A stretch of 64,000 bases of DNA from Empedobacter brevis NBRC 14943 = ATCC 43319 (GCF_000382425.1 NZ_KB908293.1:124001-188000); one strand, 5' to 3'; positions 1 through 8,742 are shown, counted from the first letter of the stretch. Made by a program: numbers and translations. The notes: a model not told the origin generated them from the sequence alone.

Positions 1-259
1 GAAATTGATTAATCAAGTTAAATGGTCTAAAAAAAGAAGGTTTAAAATAAACAATTATCTCTCGTACATTTTGATTCATTGAATCTACAACCTCAAAGTC
101 TGATTTCAATTTTTCATCTTTTATCGCATGTACAAGCGTCACATCATTTAACGTTGAGATTGCACGTAAATGACGCTGAATAAAATCTCCATTATCTAAA
201 AAAACTCGACTTGGATACCAAGAAGCTAAAGCTAAAATATGTTTTCTAGAATTTTTCAC
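1..259 (-). CDS. Glycosyltransferase family 4, N-terminal part (cut by window edge)
   Basis: The reverse strand reads from a GTG codon at 259 and stays open to the window edge (about 86 residues). The product begins VKNSRKHILALASWYPSR and continues DNGDFIQRHLRAIS, the typical first beta-strand and loop of GT4/GT-B glycosyltransferases that build capsule, O-antigen or exopolysaccharide at the cytoplasmic membrane. It starts one base after the stop of the upstream flippase gene, so the two form an operon for surface polysaccharide synthesis. The family is inferred from the N-terminus only, because the catalytic C-terminal domain lies outside the window. The GTG start is the only plausible one, as an in-frame stop lies close upstream. 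Confidence 0.72.
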   Translation of the reverse strand, partial: MKNSRKHILALASWYPSRVFLDNGDFIQRHLRAISTLNDVTLVHAIKDEKLKSDFEVVDSMNQNVREIIVYFKPSFFRPFNLINQF

Positions 260-260
260 C

Positions 261-1511
261 TTACTTTTTATAACGTTTCAACTCTTTCATCACAAAATAA
301 AGCTGAACTAAATAGCCCATTCCTGCAAAGAAAGAATATAGTGATAACGTCAAAAGTATATTTTTATTTAATCCTCCTACTATACATGTAATAAAAGTGA
401 TCAAAACCAGGTAAATATTAAAATATAAAGCGTAATGATTTTTCTTAATTACCACTACAATCTGTTGAATAGGATTCATTGCTGAACGGCACAAAATCCA
501 AAAAGAAAGAATCCATGTCATCATATGCAAACCTTTCCATTCCGGTCCAAGAATCCATTCGAGAATAAAAATCCCTATAAAGTTCATCAACAAAAGAAAA
601 ACAGCAATTGCGGCTACATTATATACCACCACTTTTTTAGACAAATCATACAATTCATGTGCTCTATGATCAATCATTCCCGCCGATTTTTGAAAGAAGA
701 CTTTTGACATCGAGTTTGAAAGCAAAGTCAAAGGAACAACCAATACTTTAGACGCATTCCCTACGAAACCAACATCTTCTTTCAAAAAATAGAATGCGAT
801 CATAATTGGCATCAAATTATTCGCTACCGCATTCAACGACTCTGATGGTAAAGTATATTTAATGATTTCTCTGTTATTGAAAATTGTTTTTCGGGCTAAT
901 CCAAAATCAATCGAAGTAAATCTTCCTTTTGTAATCGAAAAATAGTAGGCACATGATAAAACTGTTCCGAAAATTGTTCCATAAATCAACCCAGTCTCTT
1001 TGTATCCCATCCAATAAAAAATAAATTGAAACAAGACCGAAAACAATGCATTGATCACAAATCCTGTGGATATACTTTTGAATAATTTATATTTTGTAAA
1101 CAGTGAATTCTGTACATTATTCCAAGCTGTAAATAACCCTGCGATACAACTTAAGAAAACAACTAATATAGATGTTTTAAACGTAAATATTTTTTCTAAA
1201 AGAGCATATCCTAAAAAGAAAAAAATAGTAACAAGGCTACTTATTAACAATAGTGTTGTAAATAAATTCCGAATAGCTTTTGATGATTTCGAAATCACAA
1301 AAATATTCTCTAAACGAAATGTGGTCAAAATCGAAAGAATTGCGACAAAACTCAAAAAAGCATTGTATGTCCCCGATGCTTCCGGTCCATATATTCTCGC
1401 CAATATCAATCCTCCCACAAGCATAATCACTTGAGCAATCGTATTTCCTGCCAACAAAGACAAGACACCTTTAGCATTCTTCGTTTTAAATTTTTGTAAC
1501 TTTGTTTTCAA
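261..1511 (-). CDS. Oligosaccharide flippase family (Wzx-like) membrane protein
   Basis: This is a 416-residue polytopic inner-membrane protein with about 12 hydrophobic segments and a family-typical N-terminus (GNTIAQVIMLVGGLILARIYGPEASG), matching polysaccharide-biosynthesis/MATE-superfamily flippases that move undecaprenyl-linked oligosaccharides across the membrane. The length is normal for the family (400-480 residues). The start codon is TTG at 1511: the next in-frame codons upstream run to a TGA without an ATG, and the first membrane segment follows directly. It precedes a family 4 glycosyltransferase by one base, so a surface-glycan operon is likely. The substrate cannot be told from sequence. 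Confidence 0.85.
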   Translation of the reverse strand: MKTKLQKFKTKNAKGVLSLLAGNTIAQVIMLVGGLILARIYGPEASGTYNAFLSFVAILSILTTFRLENIFVISKSSKAIRNLFTTLLLISSLVTIFFFLGYALLEKIFTFKTSILVVFLSCIAGLFTAWNNVQNSLFTKYKLFKSISTGFVINALFSVLFQFIFYWMGYKETGLIYGTIFGTVLSCAYYFSITKGRFTSIDFGLARKTIFNNREIIKYTLPSESLNAVANNLMPIMIAFYFLKEDVGFVGNASKVLVVPLTLLSNSMSKVFFQKSAGMIDHRAHELYDLSKKVVVYNVAAIAVFLLLMNFIGIFILEWILGPEWKGLHMMTWILSFWILCRSAMNPIQQIVVVIKKNHYALYFNIYLVLITFITCIVGGLNKNILLTLSLYSFFAGMGYLVQLYFVMKELKRYKK

Positions 1512-1549
1512 TTGAAATTTTCTTCCTCAGCAAATCTACATAAAATCCT

Positions 1550-1557
1550 TAGCTTTG
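1550..1557 (+). promoter_or_regulatory. Bacteroidota -7 promoter box (TAGCTTTG)
   Basis: The octamer TAGCTTTG matches the Bacteroidota -7 consensus TAnnTTTG. The ATG of the HAD gene begins at 1563, only five bases after the box, so the predicted transcript start falls at or next to the start codon. No clear TTG -33 element sits at the usual 19-base spacing. Confidence 0.5.
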
Positions 1558-1562
1558 CATTT

Positions 1563-2258
1563 ATGAACACAATAAAACACGTTTTTTTCGACCTGGATAA
1601 TACGCTTTGGGATTTTCGAAAAAATGCAAAATTTGCTTTAAAAGAACTTTATATAAAGTACGATGTCGAAAACCGTTATGGTTTTACATTTGATGAATTT
1701 CATCCATTTTATCACGATAGTAACGAAGGTCTTTGGGCATTGATTCGTGATAAAAAAATCACGAAAGAAGAGTTGAGAGCAAGACGTTTCAAAGATGCAT
1801 TTGATCAATTGGGGATTGATAATGATGCTTTAGCAAAGATATTTGAGGAAGAATATATGGAAACCATTACCAATTACAATGAAGTCGTGGATGGTGCAAT
1901 GGAATTATTGGATTATCTGAAACCAAATTACACCTTGCATATCATTACAAATGGGTTTATCGAAGTATCGAAACGAAAAATTGAAACATCTGAACTGAAA
2001 GGTTATTTTGATACGGTAACCTATGCGGACGAAATCAAAATCCTGAAACCGGATCCTCGTATTTTTTCGTTAGCCATGGAAAAATCTGAAGCAAAAAAAG
2101 AAGAATCTATTTACATTGGAGACGATTGGATTGCTGACGCTGTTGGGGCAAAAGCCTACGGAATGTCTGCCATTTTCTTTGATCGATTGGATGAGAATTT
2201 TTCAATGGATAATGTTCCTACGATTAAACATTTGGATGAAGTCAGAAATTATTTATAA
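1563..2258 (+). CDS. HAD-family pyrimidine 5'-nucleotidase (YjjG-type)
   Basis: A 231-residue haloacid-dehalogenase phosphatase. Motif I is FFDLDNTLWDF near residue 10, with the catalytic Asp pair DLD; motif II is IITNG; motif III is the Lys in ILKPDPRIF; motif IV is GDDWIADAVGA. The LDNTLWDF variant and the length fit the YjjG subfamily, which dephosphorylates pyrimidine nucleotides, including non-canonical ones, in the cytoplasm. The reading frame extends further upstream to a TTG at 1512, but the ATG at 1563 puts motif I where the family has it and follows a -7 box. It is transcribed divergently from the flippase. The exact substrate is inferred from the subfamily. Confidence 0.85.
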   Translation: MNTIKHVFFDLDNTLWDFRKNAKFALKELYIKYDVENRYGFTFDEFHPFYHDSNEGLWALIRDKKITKEELRARRFKDAFDQLGIDNDALAKIFEEEYMETITNYNEVVDGAMELLDYLKPNYTLHIITNGFIEVSKRKIETSELKGYFDTVTYADEIKILKPDPRIFSLAMEKSEAKKEESIYIGDDWIADAVGAKAYGMSAIFFDRLDENFSMDNVPTIKHLDEVRNYL

Positions 2259-2283
2259 GATATTTGAGAATTAACTCGGCAAA

Positions 2284-2880
2284 ATGAATTTAAACAATCT
2301 CAAATTTCCTCTTGACATTAAGTTTCACATTGCAACTTTTTCGAATGATTTTACTGTAACTGATGCCAGCAATCACTCCTTATTTTATGTTCGGGAGAAA
2401 GTATTTTCATGGCGGGATAGTATAAAAGTATACCGTGATTCAACTAAAAAAGAAGAACTTTATCATTTACGTTCCAATAAATTAATTGATTTTCAACAAA
2501 CATTCACCATTACAGATGCGAATGGAAATGTTGTTGGCAAAGCACGCAGAAAAACGTTTAAATCTTTTTGGACAGCGACTTTTCATATCTATGATGCAAA
2601 CGATAATCATTTATACACCATAAAAGAACGAAGTGGATTTGTACGAATGATGGACGGAATGGTTGGAGAAATCCCTGTAATCGGTTTTTTCTCCGGTTAT
2701 ATTTTCAATCCTAAATATGTTTTAACAGATTTGAATGGAGCCGAATACATGGAAGTCTCAAAAGAACCTTCATTTTTTGGACGAAAATTTAAGCTAAATC
2801 AGTTTAAACCATCGCAAGACGATTCTCTTTTTATTTTAAGTTTTATGATGATGTTAATCAGTGACCGAGATAGAGGATAA
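2284..2880 (+). CDS. LURP-one-related (tubby-like) family protein
   Basis: A 198-residue protein without signal peptide. It consists of repeated short beta-strands with D-A-[NS] turns (VTDASNHSLFYVREK, ITDANGNVVGKARRK, IYDANDNHLYTIKE, LTDLNGAEYMEVSKE), the pattern of the 12-stranded LURP-one/tubby/scramblase-like fold. Bacterial members have no agreed biochemical role; lipid or membrane association is suspected from the fold relatives. It lies 25 bases after the HAD gene and is probably cotranscribed with it. The family call rests on the repeat pattern and should be viewed as likely rather than certain. Confidence 0.62.
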   Translation: MNLNNLKFPLDIKFHIATFSNDFTVTDASNHSLFYVREKVFSWRDSIKVYRDSTKKEELYHLRSNKLIDFQQTFTITDANGNVVGKARRKTFKSFWTATFHIYDANDNHLYTIKERSGFVRMMDGMVGEIPVIGFFSGYIFNPKYVLTDLNGAEYMEVSKEPSFFGRKFKLNQFKPSQDDSLFILSFMMMLISDRDRG

Positions 2881-2897
2881 CTTTTTTTAATATTTAT

Positions 2898-2927
2898 TTG
2901 TAAAATAAAAAATAGTCTTTATATTTG
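2898..2927 (+). promoter_or_regulatory. Complete Bacteroidota promoter for the tRNA gene
   Basis: TTG at 2898-2900, a 19-base spacer, then TATATTTG at 2920-2927: both elements at the consensus spacing for the flavobacterial primary sigma factor. The transcript would start near 2933, about 33 bases before the tRNA. This is the best promoter match in the window. Confidence 0.75.
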
Positions 2928-2965
2928 CAATCCCAAATAAGAACAATAATTTTTTGTTTGGAAAT

Positions 2966-3039
2966 GGCCGAGTGGCGCAACTGAATAGCGCACTTGATTA
3001 CGGCTCAAGAGGTTACAGGTTTGAATCCTGTCTCGGTCA
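2966..3039 (+). tRNA. tRNA-Arg, anticodon ACG, with altered D/T-loop contact
   Basis: The cloverleaf folds completely. The acceptor arm is GGCCGAG with CTCGGTC (one G-T pair); the D stem is GCGC/GCGC; the anticodon stem is CTTGA/TCAAG around the loop TTACGGC, so the anticodon is ACG at 3000-3002; the T stem is ACAGG/CCTGT; the discriminator base is A at 3039. CCA is not encoded. The D loop reads AACTGAATA instead of the usual AACTGGATA (A at position 19) and the T loop reads TTTGAAT instead of TTCGAAT (T at position 56). The near-universal G19-C56 tertiary pair is therefore replaced by A19-U56. A consensus promoter precedes it and a strong terminator follows, so it is likely expressed. Confidence 0.88.
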
Positions 3040-3044
3040 CAATT

Positions 3045-3077
3045 AAAAAAGCTCATCAAAATTTGATGAGCTTTTTT
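3045..3077 (+). terminator. Rho-independent terminator after tRNA-Arg
   Basis: Inverted repeat GCTCATCAAA / TTTGATGAGC flanked by a run of A on the left and six T on the right. It ends the tRNA transcript and, being symmetric, can also serve the convergent membrane-protein gene on the other strand. Confidence 0.85.
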
Positions 3078-3080
3078 AGT

Positions 3081-3530
3081 TTAATTTATTTCGATTTCTT
3101 CTTCTTTCGGAATATCTTCTATTTTCTGCATTTTTTTTGTCATAAAGAATATACAATTTCCAAACCATGTCAACCAAAAAATATAGAAACCAATATGAAA
3201 TGTCTTTTTCAGTAATCGGTGCGAAGTTTCTGTAAAATCATAATAGGTGTAAATAAACCCTATGATTCCTATAAAAAGGAAAATCAAAGGCAATAACAGT
3301 CTTTTAAAACGTTTTACTGTATTCGCATCCCAAATAGACAAAGCAATAAAAATAACAGCCTGAATAGTAAACAATAAGAAAGCGGTTTTCCACCACGATT
3401 TCAGAATAGTATATTCATTGTAAATAATGGTGATTCCTATCTTCCCAATCAATGACATTTTTGAAATCATAATTCCTGACAGTAACGAGGAAAAAGCTAA
3501 TATAAGTAGATGTATAATTTTGTTTTTCAT
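3081..3530 (-). CDS. Hypothetical small membrane protein
   Basis: A 149-residue protein of unknown family starting MKNKIIHLLILAFSSLLSGIM, with about four hydrophobic segments (near residues 5-23, 50-68, 80-98 and 118-135) and an acidic tail (EDIPKEEEIEIN). The frame is open further upstream to 3557, but the ATG at 3530 lies one base after the stop of the upstream small membrane gene, which indicates translational coupling. The two genes probably work as a pair in the inner membrane. No motif reveals a function. Confidence 0.6.
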   Translation of the reverse strand: MKNKIIHLLILAFSSLLSGIMISKMSLIGKIGITIIYNEYTILKSWWKTAFLLFTIQAVIFIALSIWDANTVKRFKRLLLPLIFLFIGIIGFIYTYYDFTETSHRLLKKTFHIGFYIFWLTWFGNCIFFMTKKMQKIEDIPKEEEIEIN

Positions 3531-3531
3531 A

Positions 3532-3753
3532 TCAATTAAATAAATATAATAGACCAAATATCAATCCAATAAAAATTGGTATTCCTATAAGAAAATTATA
3601 AAAATCATTTGACCCAGATTCTGAATTTAAAAATTCATCAAATTGTAATGATGGTTTGAAAATCTTAAAAATAACGAATCTCACTGTTGCTCCTAAGACC
3701 ACACCAACAAATTCAAATACAATCCAAGCTAATATTTCTAAAATAACACCCAT
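3532..3753 (-). CDS. Hypothetical two-segment membrane protein
   Basis: A 73-residue protein starting MGVILEILAWIVFEFVGVVLGATVRFVIFK, with one long hydrophobic segment at each end (about residues 1-28 and 52-72) and a short polar loop containing NSESGSNDFYN. It is not recognised. Its stop lies directly before the start of the following membrane gene, so they are likely a two-gene operon. The ATG at 3753 is preferred over the TTG one codon upstream. Confidence 0.55.
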   Translation of the reverse strand: MGVILEILAWIVFEFVGVVLGATVRFVIFKIFKPSLQFDEFLNSESGSNDFYNFLIGIPIFIGLIFGLLYLFN

Positions 3754-3782
3754 CAATGATATTTTCTTACTCTAAGATAAAT

Positions 3783-3809
3783 AAAAAAGCCTTGCTTACG
3801 CAAGGCTTT
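3783..3809 (-). terminator. Terminator of the PfkB kinase gene
   Basis: Stem AAAGCCTTGC / GCAAGGCTTT with loop TTAC. On the reverse strand it ends in six T, placed 22 bases after the kinase stop codon. Confidence 0.85.
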
Positions 3810-3831
3810 AAATATTTTGATTAATAATCTC

Positions 3832-4752
3832 TTATAAATTAATTGAGAAATCCATTAATTCGTGGAATTTTCTTAGACGATGAATTAATCCTTCTCTGTC
3901 TAAATCTTGTAATGATTCTGTTCCGAATTTTTCACATGTTACAGATGCTAATGCAGATCCGTAAACAATTGCACGTTTCATATTCTCAAAAGAGAAGTCA
4001 TTTGTTTTCGCTAAATATCCAGAGAACCCTCCTGCAAATGTGTCGCCTGCTCCTGTTGGATCAAACACATCTTCTAATGGTAAAGCTGGTGCGAAAAATA
4101 CTTGCTCTCCTTGAAATAATAATGCTCCGTGTTCACCTTTTTTAATGATTACAGTTTTTGGTCCTAATGTCATAATTTTTTTAGCCGCTTTCACTAAACT
4201 ATATTCACCAGACATTTGGCGTGCTTCTTCATCGTTAATAGAAATGACATCCACCTCTTTGATAACATCCATTAACTCATTCCAAGCACAATCCATCCAA
4301 AAATTCATCGTATCTAAAACAACTAATCCCGGACGTTGATCTAACTGTGTCAACACCCCTTTTTGTACTAATGGATGTAAGTTTCCTAACATTAAAACGT
4401 TTGGAGATTTACGATCTTGAGGAACAACAGGATTAAAAGTCTCTAAAACATTCAACTCTGTTGCCAATGTATCGCGTGTATTCAAATCGTTGTGGTACTT
4501 TCCTTCCCAAAAGAACGTCTTACCTTCCTTCACGATTTCCATTCCATCTAAATTAATTCCTTTCGAAAGTAATAAGTCGATGTACTCTTGAGGAAAATCT
4601 CCACCAACAACTGAAACAATTGCAGTATCAACGCCTAATAAAGAAGACGCCATACCGATATATGTAGCGGCACCACCTAAGATTTTATCTGTTTTCCCGA
4701 AAGGAGATTCTAATTTATCAAAGGCAACTGTACCAACTGTTAATAAACTCAT
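3832..4752 (-). CDS. PfkB-family carbohydrate/nucleoside kinase
   Basis: A 306-residue ribokinase-fold kinase. The N-terminus has the glycine-rich substrate region LGGAATYIGMASSLLG, and the C-terminal part carries the PfkB signature FDPTGAGDTFAGGF near residue 230-243, in which the Asp of GAGD is the catalytic base and GAG forms the anion hole. It is cytosolic and transfers phosphate from ATP to a sugar or nucleoside; the substrate (ribose, fructose, adenosine or other) cannot be told from sequence. It stands alone between its own -7 box and terminator, downstream of hisS on the same strand. Confidence 0.85.
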   Translation of the reverse strand: MSLLTVGTVAFDKLESPFGKTDKILGGAATYIGMASSLLGVDTAIVSVVGGDFPQEYIDLLLSKGINLDGMEIVKEGKTFFWEGKYHNDLNTRDTLATELNVLETFNPVVPQDRKSPNVLMLGNLHPLVQKGVLTQLDQRPGLVVLDTMNFWMDCAWNELMDVIKEVDVISINDEEARQMSGEYSLVKAAKKIMTLGPKTVIIKKGEHGALLFQGEQVFFAPALPLEDVFDPTGAGDTFAGGFSGYLAKTNDFSFENMKRAIVYGSALASVTCEKFGTESLQDLDREGLIHRLRKFHELMDFSINL

Positions 4753-4778
4753 TTTATATTCTTAATTAAATAGTTTGC

Positions 4779-4786
4779 AAATATAT
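4779..4786 (-). promoter_or_regulatory. -7 promoter box for the PfkB kinase
   Basis: On the reverse strand the sequence is TATATTTG followed by C, a full match to TAnnTTTG, 26 bases before the ATG. No TTG was found at the expected -33 position. Confidence 0.5.
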
Positions 4787-4810
4787 TGAATAGATTTGAA
4801 TTAAGTCATA

Positions 4811-6184
4811 TTAAGACAATGCATTAGCTAAATCAGCAAAAGCAACTTCAGTTTGTTCTCCTGAAATCATATCTTTTACAGTCGCTTTTTGTTCAGTAAT
4901 TTCTTTTTCTCCCAAAAGAATTACTTTCTTAATTCCTTTTTTATCAGCATATCCCATTTGCTTTTTCATTTTTGCATCATCAGGATAAACCTCTGTATTA
5001 ATTCCGTTTTGACGTAATTGTTTCACTAATTTCATCGCTTCTGCTGCTTCTCTTGTTCCGAAATTAATGAACAATGCCTGAATATTAGTCAAATCTTCTA
5101 AAGCTGGAAATAAATTATTTTCTTCTAAAACTAAATACGTACGATCTAATCCGAAAGAAATCCCCACCCCAGAAATATCTTTCAATCCAAAAATTCCTGT
5201 CAAATCATCGTAGCGACCTCCTCCACCAATAGATGAAGAGAATTCTCCGATTTTTGCTTTTACTTCGAAAATTGCACCTGTATAATAATCTAAACCACGT
5301 GCTAATGTTAAGTTTAAAACTAATTCAGCCGATTGTAAACCAATATTTGTTGTACTTTCAAAAACAAACTCTAATTCTTCAATTCCTTTTAATCCAGTTT
5401 CTGAAGATTTTAAAATTTCTTTTAATTGAGCAAATTGTGTATTGTAATCTCCATTCATTGAGAATAATGGTGATAAAATTTCAATCGCAGAATTAGAAAT
5501 TCCTTTTCCAAGCATTTCTTCTTTTACAGCTTCTTCCCCAATTTTATCCAACTTATCTAACGCTACTGTAAAATCAATCAATTGAGCCGAAATATCTGCA
5601 ACTTCTGCCAAACCAGACAAAATTTTACGGTTGTTAATATGAATTTCAACCGGTGTTTTTAATTCTGTAAAAACTGAATCATATAATTGTACAAAATCAA
5701 CTTCCTGCAACAACGAATTAGAACCTACCACATCTGCATCACATTGAAAAAATTCACGAAAACGTCCTTTTTGAGGACGATCTGCACGCCATACCGGTTG
5801 AATTTGATAACGTTTAAACGGAAAGGTAATCTCATTTTGATGTTGTACCACATAACGTGCGAAAGGCACAGTTAAATCGTAACGCAATGCTTTTTCAGAA
5901 ATGTGTGAAATTACTTTTTGGCTATTTCTAGTTGTTAATAATTCTTCATCTACTTTTGCTAAATAATCTCCTGAATTTAATATTTTAAAAATTAATCGGT
6001 CTCCTTCTTCTCCATATTTACCGGTTAAAGTTGATAAATTTTCGAATGAAGGTGTTTCGATTGGAGAAAACCCAAATAATACGAATTGTTTTTTTATCGT
6101 GTTGATAATATATTGACGACGATTCACTTCTAAAGGAGAGAAATCTCTTGTTCCTTTTGGAATCGATGGTTTTTGAATTGCCAT
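4811..6184 (-). CDS. hisS: Histidyl-tRNA synthetase
   Basis: A 457-residue class II aminoacyl-tRNA synthetase that charges tRNA-His in the cytoplasm. It begins [13 protein letters not shown], a hallmark of HisRS. It has motif 2 with [12 protein letters not shown] and [19 protein letters not shown], the histidine-binding segment [21 protein letters not shown], and motif 3 GISFGLDR. The C-terminal anticodon-binding domain follows ([23 protein letters not shown]). Length and order are those of an intact enzyme. A -7 box lies about 28 bases before the ATG. Confidence 0.97.
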   Translation of the reverse strand: MAIQKPSIPKGTRDFSPLEVNRRQYIINTIKKQFVLFGFSPIETPSFENLSTLTGKYGEEGDRLIFKILNSGDYLAKVDEELLTTRNSQKVISHISEKALRYDLTVPFARYVVQHQNEITFPFKRYQIQPVWRADRPQKGRFREFFQCDADVVGSNSLLQEVDFVQLYDSVFTELKTPVEIHINNRKILSGLAEVADISAQLIDFTVALDKLDKIGEEAVKEEMLGKGISNSAIEILSPLFSMNGDYNTQFAQLKEILKSSETGLKGIEELEFVFESTTNIGLQSAELVLNLTLARGLDYYTGAIFEVKAKIGEFSSSIGGGGRYDDLTGIFGLKDISGVGISFGLDRTYLVLEENNLFPALEDLTNIQALFINFGTREAAEAMKLVKQLRQNGINTEVYPDDAKMKKQMGYADKKGIKKVILLGEKEITEQKATVKDMISGEQTEVAFADLANALS

Positions 6185-6211
6185 TTTTCTAAATGTTTCT
6201 TTTTAAAGATA

Positions 6212-6219
6212 CAAAAATA
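6212..6219 (-). promoter_or_regulatory. -7 promoter box for hisS
   Basis: Reverse-strand TATTTTTG matches TAnnTTTG, 27 bases upstream of the hisS start, predicting a leader of about 22 bases. No -33 element is obvious. Confidence 0.45.
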
Positions 6220-6383
6220 CATCATTTTGATTTTTAACCCGACATTTTGTTTAGAAATCATTGTTTTAGAACTGAGAGAATGAAAAGAACAAAAAAAATT
6301 CTTGACAAGTTCTACATGAAACAAATCGATTGATCCAAAATCATAAATCAACCTTCATCCATCATAAATCGTAAATTAAATTG

Positions 6384-6391
6384 TAATTTTG
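6384..6391 (+). promoter_or_regulatory. -7 promoter box directly before recF
   Basis: TAATTTTG matches TAnnTTTG. The recF ATG begins at 6396, so the predicted transcript start coincides with the start codon (possible leaderless mRNA). Confidence 0.5.
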
Positions 6392-6395
6392 CTCT

Positions 6396-7475
6396 ATGTA
6401 TTTAAAAGAACTTAAAGCACGGCAATTCAAAAATTTTGATGAAAACAATTTCGAGTTTTCTGCAAAAATTAATGCATTTGTGGGACAAAATGGGAAAGGT
6501 AAAACCAATGTATTGGATGCTATTCATTATTTGGCTTTAAGTAAATCGTATCTCAATCACTCGGATATGATGAATATACAATTTGATTGTGATTTTTTTA
6601 CATTAGAAGGAACGTTTGATAAAAACGAAACAGACGATGTTATTTTCTGTTTGGTTCGTTCCGGTCAACCGAAGCAATTGAAGCGAAATTCGAAATCGTA
6701 TGATCGTATTTCGGATCATATCGGGCAATATCCTTTGGTGATGATTTCACCTTATGACAATGACTTAATTAAAGAAGGAAGTGAAGTCCGCCGAAAGTTT
6801 TTAGATAATATCATTTCACAATCAAACAAGCAATATTTAGCCGATTTGATTCGCTACAATAAAGTTTTAATTCAGCGAAATGCTTTATTAAAGTATTTTG
6901 CTGCAAACAATACTTTTGATGCTTCTTCTTTAGAAATTTATGATGAAGAGTTGATTCATTTAGGCAAAAAAATACATGAAATCAGAAAAGAGTTTATTCA
7001 AACTTTTTTAGACGCTTTCTTGAAATATTACAATGAAATTTCGGAAGGGCGAGAGAACGTAAATATTGAATATATTTCTCAGCTAAATGATGCACCATTC
7101 GAAACTGTTTTGAAAGAGGCCTTGTACAAAGACCGCTTGGCACAATATTCAACTGCCGGAATTCACAAGGATGATCTACTATTTACGATTACCAATTACC
7201 CCATCAAAAAATTTGGTTCACAAGGCCAGCAAAAATCTTATCTAATTGCCTTAAAATTAGCACAATTAGAAGTAATCAAAAATTCGTTAAACATCACTCC
7301 TTTATTGCTTTTGGATGATATCTTTGATAAATTGGATGAACATCGTGTCACTCAGTTAGTCAAATTAGTGAACGAGGAACGCTTTGGACAAATTTTTATC
7401 ACGGATACACACCCTGAAAGAACAGAGCAAATCATCAAACAAATCAACTCTGAAAGTAAAGTTTTCCGGTTATGA
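6396..7475 (+). CDS. recF: DNA replication and repair protein RecF
   Basis: A 359-residue SMC-like ATPase of recombinational repair that loads RecA at gaps. The Walker A motif is GQNGKGKTN (residues 30-38), the ABC signature region is FGSQGQQKSYLIALKLAQ, and Walker B/D-loop is LLLLDDIFDKLDEHR. The N-terminal MYLKELKARQFKNF is typical of the family. It is the first gene of a tight operon: its last four bases overlap the start of the DciA-like gene. It is divergent from hisS. Confidence 0.96.
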   Translation: MYLKELKARQFKNFDENNFEFSAKINAFVGQNGKGKTNVLDAIHYLALSKSYLNHSDMMNIQFDCDFFTLEGTFDKNETDDVIFCLVRSGQPKQLKRNSKSYDRISDHIGQYPLVMISPYDNDLIKEGSEVRRKFLDNIISQSNKQYLADLIRYNKVLIQRNALLKYFAANNTFDASSLEIYDEELIHLGKKIHEIRKEFIQTFLDAFLKYYNEISEGRENVNIEYISQLNDAPFETVLKEALYKDRLAQYSTAGIHKDDLLFTITNYPIKKFGSQGQQKSYLIALKLAQLEVIKNSLNITPLLLLDDIFDKLDEHRVTQLVKLVNEERFGQIFITDTHPERTEQIIKQINSESKVFRL

Positions 7476-7774
7476 AAAAGTATGAAAAACGAAGTAATCA
7501 GCAAACGCTTGGTCAAGCTTTGGAACATTTCATTAAACAAAATGGAAAGGAAGAATTGATTTGGGAAGTGAAAGCTGAAGAAGCATGGCGAACAGTGATG
7601 GGAAAATTTTTCGAAAAATACACGGATCGTGTTGAAGTAAGACAACGTATTTTATATGTTAAGATTAATTCTCCTGCAATGCGCCAGGAATTAATGATGG
7701 GAAAATCGAAAATTATTGCAAACATCAACGAAGAAATCAAAAAAGAATTTTTGATTGATGTCAAAATCTATTAG
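7472..7774 (+). CDS. DciA-like (DUF721) protein
   Basis: A 100-residue protein with the compact DUF721 pattern: an N-terminal helix (LGQALEHFIKQNG), a conserved W..V (EEAWRTVMG), then LYVKINSPAMRQEL and a final short strand. DUF721 includes DciA, the ancestral loader/recruiter of the replicative helicase DnaB in bacteria lacking DnaC or DnaI. The start overlaps the recF stop (ATGA), and this recF-DUF721 order is common in Bacteroidota. The role in helicase loading is inferred from family knowledge. Confidence 0.82.
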   Translation: MKKYEKRSNQQTLGQALEHFIKQNGKEELIWEVKAEEAWRTVMGKFFEKYTDRVEVRQRILYVKINSPAMRQELMMGKSKIIANINEEIKKEFLIDVKIY

Positions 7775-7776
7775 AA

Positions 7777-8742
7777 ATGCCTTATATAGAACATTCAAGT
7801 TATCCGAAACCTAATTTCCTGAATCGAAATGCGCATTACTCAACAATCTACCCTGCAAAATTTAAGAAATATCCCATTCCGACTTATGCACGAGAAAAAA
7901 TTACAACTGATGACGGTGATTTTTTAAATTTGGATTGGCGTTTTCAAGAAAATAAAGACAAATTAATCATCCTTTTTCATGGTCTTGAAGGCGATTCGAA
8001 ACGAACTTACCTCAATTCCTGTTCGGATTTTTTTTACAACAAAGGATTTAATATTTTGGCATGGAACCACAGAAGCTGCGGCGGTGAAATGAACGAAACT
8101 TGCCGTTTGTATCACCATGGTTCTATAGACGATGTACATCGCATAGTGGAAAAAGCAATAACAGAAGACTACCATCAAATTTATTTGATTGGATATTCGA
8201 TGGGAGGTGCTTTAGTTTTAAATTATTTGGGAAGTTATGAGGTGAACAAACGAATAAAATGCGGGATTACCTTCTCTTCTCCAATTTCTTTAAAATCCTG
8301 TGCCGATACGTTGAAAGAGTTCCCGAATACTGTTTATTTTAATAATTTTAAACGAACACTTGTTCCTAAATTTAAAGAAAAAGCAAAACAATTTCCCGGT
8401 GTGTTGAACGAAAAAATGATAGACAATATCAAAACTTTTGATGAAGTTGATGAATATTTCACGGCTGCTTTACATGGTTATTCTTCTAAGGAAGACTATT
8501 ATCATAAGGCGTCACCTGCAACTGTTTTAGACAATATCAAAACACCTTGCTTAATTGTAAATGCTGCAAACGATCCTTTTTTAGGCCGTGATTGTTACCC
8601 AATTGAACGCTTCAAAGAGCATCAATTTTGTTCGTTCGAAATGCCTGAATATGGCGGACATTGTGGTTTTCCTTTAAAAGACACGCCTCATTCTTGGGCG
8701 GAATTTAGAGCATGGGAATTTATGGAGAAAATAAAAGGATAA
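7777..8742 (+). CDS. YheT-family alpha/beta hydrolase
   Basis: A 321-residue serine hydrolase. The nucleophile elbow is GYSMGG with Ser141, the probable acid is Asp266 in NAANDPFLG and the probable base is His295 in YGGHCGF. The HGLEGDSKRTY segment (from His68) and NHRSCGGEMN (from Asn97) are diagnostic for the YheT/ABHD1-3 group, whose bacterial members act on ester substrates of unknown identity. No signal peptide is present, so it is probably cytoplasmic or membrane-peripheral. It starts two bases after the DUF721 gene and is the last gene of the recF operon. Confidence 0.88.
   Translation: MPYIEHSSYPKPNFLNRNAHYSTIYPAKFKKYPIPTYAREKITTDDGDFLNLDWRFQENKDKLIILFHGLEGDSKRTYLNSCSDFFYNKGFNILAWNHRSCGGEMNETCRLYHHGSIDDVHRIVEKAITEDYHQIYLIGYSMGGALVLNYLGSYEVNKRIKCGITFSSPISLKSCADTLKEFPNTVYFNNFKRTLVPKFKEKAKQFPGVLNEKMIDNIKTFDEVDEYFTAALHGYSSKEDYYHKASPATVLDNIKTPCLIVNAANDPFLGRDCYPIERFKEHQFCSFEMPEYGGHCGFPLKDTPHSWAEFRAWEFMEKIKG

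Noticed and set aside
1512-1562. Upstream TTG extension of the HAD gene
   Set aside because: The added 17 residues do not fit the family, and the ATG at 1563 follows a -7 box and places motif I correctly.
2966-3039. Considered as a tRNA pseudogene because G19 and C56 are missing
   Set aside because: All stems pair, the two changes compensate each other, and a consensus promoter and terminator flank it.
6130-6351. 73-residue reverse-strand ORF overlapping the start of hisS
   Set aside because: It overlaps hisS in another frame and has no coding character; it is a shadow of the AT-rich leader.
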